A stretch of 64,000 bases of DNA from Platanthera guangdongensis (lineage: Eukaryota; Streptophyta; Magnoliopsida; Asparagales; Orchidaceae): positions 106,348,609 through 106,412,608 of the forward strand of contig CM077151.1 of NCBI GenBank assembly GCA_039583875.1, written 5' to 3'. The position numbers were made by a program, and so were the translations under genes. Below the pieces are notes generated by a model that saw only the letters and a list, made by a program, of their open reading frames with translations, was not told the DNA's origin and ran no database searches. Shown piece by piece: positions 8,190-18,826 of the stretch (positions are counted from its first letter, which is position 1; every line of letters begins with the position of its first letter).

Positions 8190-10109
8190 TGATGAAGAAT
8201 TTTATAGTTTTAAAATGTATCCAAACTATAATCTTAAATAGGCAAGCGTACCTATTGAAATATAGTATAGGAAATGTCGTATTATACTCGGAGCCTGTTG
8301 AGTACTCCTACTCACGCAAATTAATATTATTTTATCGGAATATAAATTCAAGGTAAATTAAAACTAAAGCTAGAAAACAAACTAAAAGATAACACTTGAT
8401 CTAGAATCCCGTTGGATTAAAATGAACCTTCATGAACATAAAGTACGCAAGACTCTTAAATTGCTCACTCGACCGTGGAAGTTCCTAAGTACAAAAGCGT
8501 CTTTCTCGAGCTCATGCTTTTGACTAACCTTAGGTTGATCGATTAAGACCTCTCGGCCAGTCGAAACCCCTAAGCTTGCTTTAGGCGGTGAACCACTCTA
8601 TTGGATTTGACTCCAATCCGGAGGATTTATGTCGTCCTCTCTCGAGGAGTGCATGCAACTCCTTTTATCTTTGAGTGATCTACTCGTATCCGCAACCTCT
8701 CGGTCATTTAGGATACGGATCTTGGATCGAAAAACATATCCGCGAAATATGAATTCGACGAAATATAAATCAAAGATAAATCGTAAGCAAGCAAAATTAA
8801 GAACAAGACATTTGATAAAGAAAAGAAGAGTTTATTTTATTCCAAACTTCATCATGATCAAGTACTTATGGAAATCTATCTACTCATAATTGAAAAATAC
8901 ATTCTATCACTATGAAATAAAAGAGTACAATTTCATGAAAAGAAAAATCTAAACTATATTGCAAATAAACTAAAATTTCATAAAATAAAACTAACTCCAA
9001 AGATATCCCGAAAATAAGCCACCCAACCCGATTTTCAACCCCAATGGTGGACTCCCCTCATCATTCCCCCTTGACCATTATTTATAGGAAAAAAGAAAGG
9101 ATGAAAGACACATGAAAGGTTGGAAGGCCAAGGGTAAGAGGAGGAAAATAAAGTGGTAATAATAATTAAATATTAATGAAATATATGAAAAAACAACCAA
9201 ATTAAATGAGGGAGTTTCATAGTTTATAAAGAAGAGATGAATGGTGGACATAATTGCTAAAATTAAGATGGAGTTGAAACATCAAATATTTATCAAATAT
9301 TTAAGAGGAGGTTTATGGAGGGAGAAGATAATGAAGAAGAATATAAAGGTGGTGGTTTCATGGAATAAAGATGAGCTAGCGGTTTCATGGAAAAATGAAG
9401 AGGGGAAGTAAAGGGTTATAATAATAATAATAAAGTGCATGTATTTAACTGTGGCGGTTTTTATAGGGAGAAAGGGGTGGTGATGTAGGTTGTATGATGA
9501 GGTGGCGGCTTTGACATAAAAAGTTGACGGCGATGGCATTGTGCATGAGAATGATGAAAACTGTTGAATGTCGAAGACTTGCTTCACGCTAGTCATTTTG
9601 AGAGTTGGCGATGATGGCGTGGCGGCATCAATGCATAATAATATATTTGTCATGACTTTGCATGAAGAAGAGCTGAATGGGTGGTTGCGACATGAAACGC
9701 TTGATTGGCTTGAACGAGTGCAGCGAGACTTTGACTTGGTTTCATGTAGACTGCATGAATTGCTCGGCCAACATGATGACTTCGGTAAATATTTCTTTTG
9801 CAAACGTCGGGAGCGCGACCACGTCAATAAACCTACAAAAATAAATATATATAAAATTAGTAAACTAAAATATAAAATAAATGATTTGTAAATGAAAATA
9901 TATAAATTATTATTAATTTTATATTAATTATTAAACTAAAATAAATACTAAAAATAGTTATAAATCCTACAAAAATAAATAAGGCTTAAATTACTTAACA
10001 GATATCAAAAAGATATAATTTATTAAACAAAATAAATAAAATATGATTAATTAAAACTAAATATTAAACTAAATATTATGGTAAAAATACGCGTAAATAT
10101 TACTTATCA
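8190..10109 (-). mobile_element. E 3' LTR, copy A
   Basis: 1920 bp; + strand ends TGATGAAGAATTTTATAG and ATTACTTATCA. A TATA box, CCTATAAATAATGG on the - strand, lies at 9075-9088. Open frames on both strands around 9282-9891 show no domain and include AT-rich tracts, so I do not call them genes. Confidence 0.9.
9075..9088 (-). promoter_or_regulatory. TATA box of the E 3' LTR
   Basis: CCTATAAATAATGG on the - strand. Transcription from it would run through the LTR2 remnant into the gag-integrase frame of C unit 1, about 0.9 kb away. The matching site of the 5' LTR is at 13631-13644. Confidence 0.5.
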
Positions 10110-10128
10110 AATATCCTCATACTTAAGC
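10110..10128 (-). other. polypurine tract of element E
   Basis: In element sense CTTAAGTATGAGGATAT directly precedes the 3' LTR start TGATAAG. It is modest as purine tracts go but lies in the right place. Confidence 0.55.
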
Positions 10129-10515
10129 TTTTGCTATTCCAGAGCAAAACTATGAGAAGTACTTATAAGATATTAATATAATTTTTAATCAAACTAAAAA
10201 TTTATTAAATCAAAAGATAGTTAAAAATAAAATTTTAGGGATTCAAATTTTTAAGTCCTAAAATATAAAAGTAAAATGTGAAGGGCTAAATATTTAGCAA
10301 AGTTTTCTCTAACAAATTAATTAGAACTCAAAATTAAGTATTTAGCAAACAAAGTTAGATTAAAAATTATTAACACTTTTTCACTAAAAAGAAACTTAAA
10401 GGAAAATTTAAAGTACTACTTATACTCTCTTAAAATTTTAATTTAATTCTAAAGCAATAATATTGGCTATTGGGTTGGAAAAGGAAAAAGGTAATTGAAG
10501 AGATCTTAGATTGGG

Positions 10516-10745
10516 GGTGATGAATTTTATCCTCTCACCCCACACAAATTTTTTTTGATGTTTTTTTTCTCTTTAAACAAAATTGCTTATGAGTAATGAA
10601 TTTTATCCTCTTTTTTTGGGTGCATATGTTTACCAAGGAATACTTGATTCTCATGACATATGATCTAACCAAAAGGGAAAAATTGCATATGTGTACCTGG
10701 GATAATGAATTTTATCCTCTTATCCCCGTGACATATGATCTAACA
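10516..10745 (-). repeat. imperfect direct repeats in the E interior
   Basis: TGAATTTTATCCTCT occurs three times and GACATATGATCTAAC twice, with GCATATGT also repeated, in an irregular 75-100 bp pattern. Copy B has the same at about 48066-48292. Confidence 0.6.
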
Positions 10746-11260
10746 AAAAAATAAAAAATAAGGGAAGGCTAAATAATATTTTGATTAAATTAAAATAATT
10801 AGAGACAACTATAGTAAATTAAGCTTTCCTAAGAATCTTAAAGCATAAAGTGAATATAATTAAAATCTAAGAATTGTTAAACTAAGCACTAGGAAATTGA
10901 AACTAATTACAATAAAAGAGAAAAAGGGCTAAATAGATTTCTCTAAATAAATTTACTTCATAAATTTATTTCTTAAAATCAAATCACCTAAAAATTAAAT
11001 TTAACTAACTTTGATGAAATAAAAAATTAGAAAATAAAAAATTATAAAAATTCTTATAAATAAACTCAAAATAAATTCCTCAAAATTCACAAAAATATTA
11101 AGTAAGGGTTTATTATTTTTTTGTATTTTCTTTTTTTTTCCTATTGTTTTGTATTTTTTCCTTTTTTTGTATTTTTTATAATAAAAAGAAAACAATTTTC
11201 TAATTTTTAAAGATTTTTTCCTTTTTTTGGATTTTTAAATAAAAACAATAAATAAGAATC

Positions 11261-11300
11261 CACCCCCATACTTAAAAATAAACATTGTCCACAATGTTTA
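11261..11300 (-). other. purine motif and palindrome in E, downstream of the gag-like frame
   Basis: The + strand has CACCCCCATACTTAA followed by AAACATTGTCCACAATGTTT (11280-11299), an inverted repeat with 9-bp arms. In element sense the purine part reads TTAAGTATGGGGGTG, close to the polypurine tract at 10110-10128. From memory a similar palindrome-plus-AAGT.TGGGGG block is common in plant Athila-like and LARD elements. Confidence 0.55.
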
Positions 11301-11437
11301 TAAGTCAACTAGGAGGGGGAAAAGAAAAAACAGTTTGTGAAAATTTAGAAAAATAAATTCATAAAAGTTAAAAGATAAACAAGGGGTGTCCCCCAAGAGC
11401 ACTTTTTTTTTCCCGTCTTTAAGCTAGACGGTTATTG

Positions 11438-12580
11438 TTAGGAGAATGGAAAATAAAAATGTAAGTGAAGGGGTAACTCCCTTAATTCACGCTTGGGCGA
11501 ATACGCTGAAGACGCTCGCCCAACGACTCCTCCGCTTGTTTCTTGATCCTCCTTTTTTGAACATTTGACTTGAAAATGTAAATTCACATCACATATACAT
11601 ACCTGAGGTGATGTGAATTTCTGTAGATGAGCGGCAAATGGATCATTGACGACGTGTGATTGCAACGGCTCATCATCTTCACGAAATTCATTAGTTAAAG
11701 AAAAATCAAAAGTAAACACGTCAGAAAAATCTTCGCAAGGAGGAGGCTCTTGTGAAGTTATAAGATTAGGCTCAGGTTGTTTATTTTCTAAAATTAATTT
11801 TTCATCCGAAAATTTATTTAAAATAAAATCGTCGGAAGCATCAAGTTCATAAATTTTCGCTCCTAAAAAGTCATAAATTGTGCATGGAGATTCATTAATA
11901 GGAGGGAAATTGGGAGTAGTAGGAGGAGAAACATATTCTTCTTCTACTCCTCCCTGCGCATCCATACACCTAACAAGCTCTTGAAATAAAAGTTGTTGTT
12001 CTTCTTCGGTATAAATAACTACTGGGGTACATGAAGAGTCATGTTCCTTATTAGCGACATTATCCGAAGGAGAAGAAAAATCATTAAACGTAAGAAAATT
12101 CTCACCCAAATTTTGGGGGAAAGAATCAAATTGAAATTGAGAAGATTCCCCAAAATAAAGAGAGAGAGCATGCGGTGCGTAAGAAGAAGAACAAAAATTA
12201 GGATCTAAATAATTGTTCTCATAACTCGGAAAGTTTTTTGGTTGATCTTGCGAACAAGAAAAACCAAAATCCGAGTTAGAAGTAAAATTATTTAAATCAA
12301 AATAATTATTAGCATTTGAGAAATTATTTTCATGAAAAATAAGTGAATTAGAAAAATTAGTTTCATGAAAATTTGAAGCAGAATTAGCATCAAAGTGAGG
12401 ATAATTGTTAATTTTAAAATTATTTTCATGGCAAAATTTTTTATAATAATTATAATAACAATTATCACTATGATGAGGAGCACCGCAATAAGAATAAGAA
12501 ATTTGACGCTGTCTTGCGGCTTGCAAAATATTGAGTTGATTTTGAAGCCTGGCTATTTGAGCGGCCAATTGAGATAACAT
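11438..12580 (-). CDS. gag-like protein of element E
   Basis: 380 aa, starting at an ATG 142 bp downstream of the primer site. The N-terminal 30 residues are a Leu/Gln-rich heptad-like segment. YCGAPHHSDNC follows and resembles the CCHC knuckle of Athila-type gag, but the first Cys is replaced, so zinc binding is doubtful. Residues about 45-140 are Asn/Phe/Ser-rich with repeated FHET/FHEN motifs; the middle is acidic. This looks like the C-terminal part of a gag protein kept after loss of the rest. In copy B one base is missing (about 49677) and the frame is split. Confidence 0.55.
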   Translation of the reverse strand: MLSQLAAQIARLQNQLNILQAARQRQISYSYCGAPHHSDNCYYNYYKKFCHENNFKINNYPHFDANSASNFHETNFSNSLIFHENNFSNANNYFDLNNFTSNSDFGFSCSQDQPKNFPSYENNYLDPNFCSSSYAPHALSLYFGESSQFQFDSFPQNLGENFLTFNDFSSPSDNVANKEHDSSCTPVVIYTEEEQQLLFQELVRCMDAQGGVEEEYVSPPTTPNFPPINESPCTIYDFLGAKIYELDASDDFILNKFSDEKLILENKQPEPNLITSQEPPPCEDFSDVFTFDFSLTNEFREDDEPLQSHVVNDPFAAHLQKFTSPQVCICDVNLHFQVKCSKKEDQETSGGVVGRASSAYSPKRELRELPLHLHFYFPFS

Positions 12581-12722
12581 TTTTTATAAAAAGAAAAATA
12601 AAATAACCTTTACCTAATAGAAATGAATTTGAAAAAGAAAAGAAAAGAAAAAGAATTGGGGATAGTGAAAGAGAGTGATAAAAGTAATAAAATTTGCATT
12701 TTCAAAATATCAACAAAATAGT

Positions 12723-12740
12723 CCCCCGGCAACGGCGCCA
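12723..12740 (-). other. primer-binding site of element E (tRNA-Asp)
   Basis: The + strand CCCCGGCAACGGCGCCA matches the 3' end of plant tRNA-Asp; in copy B (50269-50286) all 18 bases TCCCCGGCAACGGCGCCA match, while copy A has an extra C. A 6-nt spacer separates it from the LTR. Confidence 0.9.
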
Positions 12741-12746
12741 AAAACT

Positions 12747-14667
12747 TGATGAAGAATTTTATAGTTTTAAAATGTATCCAAACTATAATCTTAAATAGGC
12801 AAGCGTACCTATTGAAATATAGTATAGGAAATGTCGTATTAGACTCGGAGCCTGTTGAGTACTCCTACTCACGCAAATTAATATTATTTTATCGGAATAT
12901 AAATTCAAGGTAAATTAAAACTAAAGCTAGAAAACAAACTAAAAGATAACACTTGATCTAGAATCCCGTTGGATTAAAATGAACCTTCATGAACATAAAG
13001 TACGCAAGACTCTTAAATTGCTCACTCGACCGTGGAAGTTCCTAAGTACAAAAGCGTCTTTCTCGAGCTCATGCTTTTGACTAACCTTAGGTTGATCGAT
13101 TAAGACCTCTCGGCCAGTCGAAACCCCTAAGCTTGCTTTAGGCGGTGAACCACTCTATTGGATTTGACTCCAATTCGGAGGATTTATGTCGTCCTCTCTC
13201 GAGGAGTGCATGCAACTCCTTTTATCTTTGAGTGATCTACTCGTATCCGCAACCTCTCGGTCATTTAGGATACGGATCTTGGATCGAAAAACATATCCGC
13301 GAAATATGAATTCGACGAAATATAAATCAAAGATAAATCGTAAGCAAGCAAAATTAAGAACAAGACATTTGATAAAGAAAAGAAGAGTTTATTTTATTCC
13401 AAACTTCATCATGATCAAGTACTTATGAAAATCTATCTACTCATAATTGAAAAATACATTCTATCACTATGAAATAAAAGAGTACAATTTCATGAAAAGA
13501 AAAATCTAAACTATATTGCAAATAAACTAAAATTTCATAAAATAAAACTAACTCCAAAGATATCCCGAAAATAAGCCACCCAACCCGATTTTCAACCCAA
13601 TGGTGGACTCCCCTCATCATTCCCCCTTGACCATTATTTATAGGAAAAAAAGAAAGGATGAAAGACACATGAAAGGTTGGAAGGCCAAGGGTAAGAGGAG
13701 GAAAATAAAGTGGTAATAATAATTAAATATTAATGAAATATATGAAAAAACAACCAAATTAAATGAGGGAGTTTCATAGTTTATAAAGAAGAGATGAATG
13801 GTGGACATAATTGCTAAAATTAAGATGGAGTTGAAACATCAAATATTTATCAAATATTTAAGAGGAGGTTTATGGAGGGAGAAGATAATGAAGAAGAATA
13901 TAAAGGTGGTGGTTTCATGGAATAAAGATGAGCTAGCGGTTTCATGGAAAAATGAAGAGGGGAAGTAAAGGGTTATAGTAATAATAATAAAGTGCATGTA
14001 TTTAACTGTGGCGGTTTTTATAGGGAGAAAGGGGTGGTGATGTAGGTTGTATGATAAGGTGGCGGCTTTGACATAAAAAGTTGACGGCGATGGCGTTGTG
14101 CATGAGAATGATGAAAACTGTTGAATGTCGAAGACTTGCTTCACGCTAGTCATTTTGAGAGTTGGCGATGATGGCGTGGCGGCATCAATGCATAATAATA
14201 TATTTGTCATGAGTTTGCATGAAGAAGAGCTGAATGGGTGGTTGCGACATGAAACGCTTGATTGGCTTGAACGAGTGCAGCGAGACTTTGACTTGGTTTC
14301 ATGTAGACTGCATGAATTGCTCGGCCAACATGATGACTTCGGTAAATATTTCTTTTGCAAATGTCGGGAGCGCGACCACGTCAATAAACCTACAAAAATA
14401 AATATATATAAAATTAGTAAACTAAAATATAAAATAAATGATTTGTAAATGAAAATATATAAATTATTATTAATTTTATATTAATTATTAAACAAAAATA
14501 AATACTAAAAATAGTTATAAATCCTACAAAAATAAATAAGGCTTAAATTACTTAACAGATATCAAAAAGATATAATTTATTAAACAAAATAAATAAAATA
14601 TGATTAATTAAAACTAAATATTAAACTAAATATTATGGTAAAAATACGCGTAAATATTACTTATCAG
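12747..14667 (-). mobile_element. E 5' LTR, copy A
   Basis: 1921 bp, nearly identical to the 3' LTR. Differences include G for T near 12842, T for C near 13174 and A for G near 14056. TATA box at 13631-13644. Confidence 0.9.
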
Positions 14668-14672
14668 ATACC
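14668..14672. repeat. target-site duplication GATAC of element E, right copy
   Basis: Follows the E terminus TTATCA directly; the C LTR2 sequence then resumes. Confidence 0.95.
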
Positions 14673-16081
14673 CTGTTGAAAACTCAACAAACCGAAGGAG
14701 AATACACCCACTTATAATGTTGAAAGTTTTCCCGGATCGTGGAGGTAGCAGGGGTTATCTCAACAAAGCAGTAACAACCAGCAACACATGCAGCACAAGC
14801 TTCTATATTGATCAAGAGCAAACTTCTTTACAAGGCGAGACATACATGACGAGACATGTTTCACCAAAACCCAAACACCGGGAGAGCAGAGACAGTTACA
14901 AAGACAAGAACAAAAAACAAGCCGCGCGGACTCAATCAACAAGCCGCCGACCTACTGTTGTGGAGTCCGCTCAGTCCGCCAGGTCGCCAGACCGCAACCC
15001 AAGCCACGCGGACTCACCCTTAATCCAATGCTTAACTCTTCACCGCCGGTCTGCACGCCGCCAGACCGCACAAGCTGCGTCACCGAATGGAACAGTCCGC
15101 CTGAAGCAGGCGACTTCCTGAACCCCGAACCAAGTCGCCAAAGAGAAGACCGCCTGGTCGCTATCCGCGACCTGCTGTTTACCGCCTGTTGCTTAACCGC
15201 AGAGTCCGCACTGTCCCTGACCGCAATCAGAGCCAAGTCCTGGCTTTCCAGCGCTATCCGCACAACCTGCACAGCACAACCGGGTCAACTCTCTATCCGC
15301 GCGGACACGAAGTCCAGACCGCAGCAACTTACGCGAGCTCAATTACTGTTCACTTACTTCGGTCCAGGTTCCTTATTTTTTCCTGATGTGACATGAGTCC
15401 TATTTATAGGCACGACGATGAGTATGGTCACCGCCCTAGCCGATAGGAACACCGCCATAACCCGCAGCTAGAACAAGTGTGTCCGCTCAGCCCGCGGACA
15501 CACCTTCCAGTTCGCCGCTCCTGTGCAGATAGCCAGTCCGCCCCAGCTTCTCCAAGGCCGGACTCCAATATCCAGTCCGCCTTGCCGCCAGAGACCAAGC
15601 CAGGACAACAGCCGGACTCCACAACAGCCGTGTCCGCCATTCTGCGGACAAGGCATCAGCCCGCAAAACCCGAGCCCGCAGCCTCGCCATCAAGGCACCT
15701 GCCGGACTCAGCGGACACCTGGCTTCCGTCCGCATATCCCAAGTCCATTGCCTAATCACCAAGGCATTGCCGGACTCAGCGGACACGCCGATCCAGTCCG
15801 CGTACACAGCAAACTACAGTCCGCTTCCCTGAGTCCATAACCTCATCACAAGGCTCAACCGGACTCAGCGGACTCTGGCTCCAGTCCGCACGCTCCTGCA
15901 CAAGCAATCCTCCAGTCCGCATATCCCCAAGCTAGCACACAAGGCAACAGCACTTCTACTAAGCTTGGCGGACTGAGAAATCAGCCCGCGCTCCACTGCG
16001 CGATCTCCCCGGACTAAGCCTCCTGGACTTGGTTCAATTCCCACCAAGTCCAGCCCACTATCCGCAAGGGCCAGTCCGCAC

Positions 16082-18740
16082 TTACAGGCGGACACTGGAT
16101 CTAGCCCGCCATACCGGGCGACCTCCAGTTCCTGTCCGCGCTGACCGGCGGTCTCCGCGGCTTCCACTTGCCGCTTCACTAGAGCAAGACCAAGACAACT
16201 GCCAAACCGGTCTGCCGAGCTCCAGTTCTTCAGTCCGCTTCTTGCCGGACTCCGCGGATAACATTCCTATCCGCCCGGTTACTTCCTGGGAGTAAACCGC
16301 CTGCTGAGCATACACTGGCCTGTCAGACCGCTGCTGCTGTCCGTGTAGTCCGCGCGAACAGACCGCCCAGGCCGCCACAGAGCAAACCGCCTGCAACATC
16401 CCTGCCGACCTAGCAGTCCGCCAACCCAGTCCGCGTAGTCCGCGCGGATAGTTTTCCCAAGCCTTCCATTTACTCACTTTCACTTCACAGAATTCAACAC
16501 TCCCCCTTGAAGTGAGAAGTGTTGAATAACTCCAGCAGCTCCCGTAACCTTGCACCTGGTCCTTCTGATAACATCTACGAAGAGATGTCCAAGACATAGT
16601 CCTCGCCCCGCATATCATGGACCATGAGGGAGCCCTCCAGCATCTCCCAAAAGGAGCCATGCTTCCCTCTGCCTTCTTCAGCTTCAACCTCCACTCATGC
16701 ATCACAGGAGTATCACCAACTTCCTTGGACCCAGAAGCCCAAGCCTCGTTGCCTCTGAGAGAAGTCACCTCTTCAGACTTGGTGTCAACCACCCCTTGAT
16801 TCTAGTGGGGTCATCACAGCCAGAAGTACCTTGCTCGACCTGAGGGCTAACAAGGAAACACGGGACCAAGTCCACCGTGTTCCCTTCACAATATCGAGCT
16901 GGTGGCTTACTGATCCTCTTCGATCTCCGAAGAACCTGATCATGGCTAACCACCTCCGCTGCTTGTGAACCAGCTCCGTTCCCAGGCAAACCCGGAACAA
17001 TGCTCCCTTTGCTCCCTGAACAAGACGCCTCCTTACTGGAACCAAAAGCATCTGGAGCAACGCTCCCCCTGCTACCTGAACCAGAAGACTCCCCTCTTGA
17101 ACAAGAACAACCTGGAACATCGCTCCCCTTGCTTCCTGAACCGGAAGCCTCCGCCTTCGAGCCATAAGGTCCTGGAGCATCGCTCCCCCTTCTTCCCGAC
17201 TCTGACGCCTTTGCCCCGAAGCTAGAACAACCTGGAGCACCTGGTGACTCAGGCAACTCCACTTCCTTAGCAGCAGCCTCCTTCAGCCCACCATCTGACC
17301 TGCTTATCTCTAGCTCCACATAAGAGCTACCCCAATATGGCGTCAACTCATCAAAAACAATGTCTCTCGACACTATGAGTTTCTTCGTCGCAGGATCCAT
17401 ACACCTCCATCTTCTTCTCTGCTCATCATACCCAACAAAGACTAGCTTTGTCTTGAGAGCACCCGGAGAGTGTATATAGCAGGTAGATCCAAACACCCGA
17501 AGGTGCTTCACTGAGGGCTTCACTCTGAACATCAGCTCATAAGGAGTCTTCATTATAATCGGACTAAGAGGCATCCGGTTGATGACATGAGCAGCACAGG
17601 CTATTCCCTCCTTCCAAAGAGCCTTCGGAACGCCTTTACTCCGAAGCCAACACTTGCAGGTCTCCGTTAACCAACGGATCATCCGAGCTGCAATACTACC
17701 CTGTTGTGAAGTATGTCCACAAGAAAGCTCCATCCGGATCCCTTGCTTCCTGCAAAAGCGTGAGAACTCGGTTGAGCCAAACTCACCACCGATACTTGTC
17801 CTCAACACCTTGATCCTCCGGCCGAGCTGGCCTTCGACAAGCTTCTTGAACTCCACAAACAAGCGTACCATGCTGGACTTCGTCTTCATAAAGTATACCC
17901 AAGTATACCCAGAATAGTCATCAACCAATATCAGCATGAACCTGCTGCCTCCAAGACTGGCTGTGACGGTCGGTCCCACCAGAGCACAATGGACAACCGC
18001 CAATGGTGCAATACATCTGGATTGTGCTTTGTCGACCATGAAGCGATAGGCTCCACTTTCCTGACATCCCGCACACCCCCGACCATCGCCATAGGATGAC
18101 AATCTAGGCAAGCCTCTTACGAGTCTTCGTTCCGCATTGCTTTCAGCTTGTCCATCCCTACATGTCCCAGTCTTTCATGCCAGATAGCAGCACTATCTTT
18201 GGCATCCAGCCGATCAGATCCAGAACTAGTTGAAATCCCAACTACGTTCTTCTCCTTCCTCCCTACCAGAGCTACGTTCGCCGAGAGCAAGACAACCTTG
18301 CACTCCTTCCGAAGATGACCTTGCTGCTTGCATTTATAGCACCTTGGTCCTTCCTTCCTCTTCCTATCGCGCCTAGGAGAACAACTCCTTTCTTCCTGAT
18401 ATGAAGTAGAGGGACCATCTTCAGCAGCAACCTCCATCTTCTTCCTGAACAACCTATCAAGGGAAGTCCAAACCTCCGCAGCTGACCGACATCCACTGAT
18501 GTGGTCCAAGAGCTCTGATGAGATCACCTGCTTGAGAATAGACTCCGCTTTCGCATTTGCCTCCTTCCAAGCTCTCATCGCCTCAGCATTGCCAGCAGTA
18601 TCCTCTTGTCTTCCTGCTCCGCATACAACCTCCCAAAGGTCCTCGCCAAGAAGAAAGCTCTTCATACAGGACTTCCACCGTTCACAGTTCGTCTCTGTAA
18701 GAAGATCAATACCAAGACAACTTGCATCCTCCACTGCCAT
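16082..18740 (-). pseudogene. C gag-integrase frame, unit 2, copy A (two frameshifts)
   Basis: Counterpart of 5404-8064. Starting at the ATG at 18740, the frame is lost at about 18135 (one C missing in the GCCATTGC context), continues in a second frame from about 18111 to 16770, and shifts again at about 16793 (one T missing in CCACCTCCTTG). An upstream W codon just after the primer site is a stop (TAG). Copy B has neither single-base loss and is open throughout (53409-56285), so both breaks may be sequencing errors. The catalytic changes of unit 1 are shared; one residue before the helix reads KEG rather than AEG. Confidence 0.75.
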
Positions 18741-18826
18741 GGTTCTACCACTGGTTTCCTCTACAGACGAGCAACTACTTTCATTGAGCACTGCTTGACC
18801 ACTCTAACAACCTCGCTTTGATACCA

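Larger units (their letters stand above)
10129..11437. other. AT-rich non-coding 3' half of the E interior
   Basis: No open frame with protein-like content. The stretch is strongly A/T-rich. It includes the imperfect repeats at 10516-10745 and a conserved-looking palindrome plus purine motif at 11261-11300. Confidence 0.7.
8190..14667 (-). mobile_element. Athila-like non-autonomous LTR element E (LARD type), copy A
   Basis: 6478 bp with two LTRs (8190-10109 and 12747-14667), 5-bp target duplication GATAC, and a primer site matching tRNA-Asp beside the right LTR, which sets the orientation to the - strand. The 2.6-kb interior has one gag-like frame (11438-12580) and no protease, RT or integrase. 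Use of tRNA-Asp and the gag-like knuckle suggest descent from the Athila/Tat side of Ty3/gypsy. The LTRs differ at roughly a dozen positions by eye (about 0.6%), so insertion is recent. It is the youngest resolved insertion in the window. Confidence 0.85.
8151..16499 (-). mobile_element. C LTR2, split by element E, copy A
   Basis: Left piece 8151-8189 and right piece 14668-16499. With E and one copy of GATAC removed the LTR is 1866 bp, the same as LTR1. It serves as 5' LTR for unit 1 and 3' LTR for unit 2. E sits 39 bp from the LTR's 3' end, so the LTR2 promoter (15399-15410) is now 7 kb from unit 1. Private variants include GATAGGAACACC near 15441. Confidence 0.9.

Noticed and set aside
9282..9891. 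181-codon (- strand) and 107-codon (+ strand) overlapping frames in each E LTR
   Set aside because: They recur because LTRs are copies; content is low-complexity with AT-rich ends, and no family is recognisable.
12723..12740. tRNA-Asp 3' end sequence, possible tRNA gene
   Set aside because: Only 17-18 bases match, placed next to an LTR as expected for a primer-binding site; no tRNA body follows.
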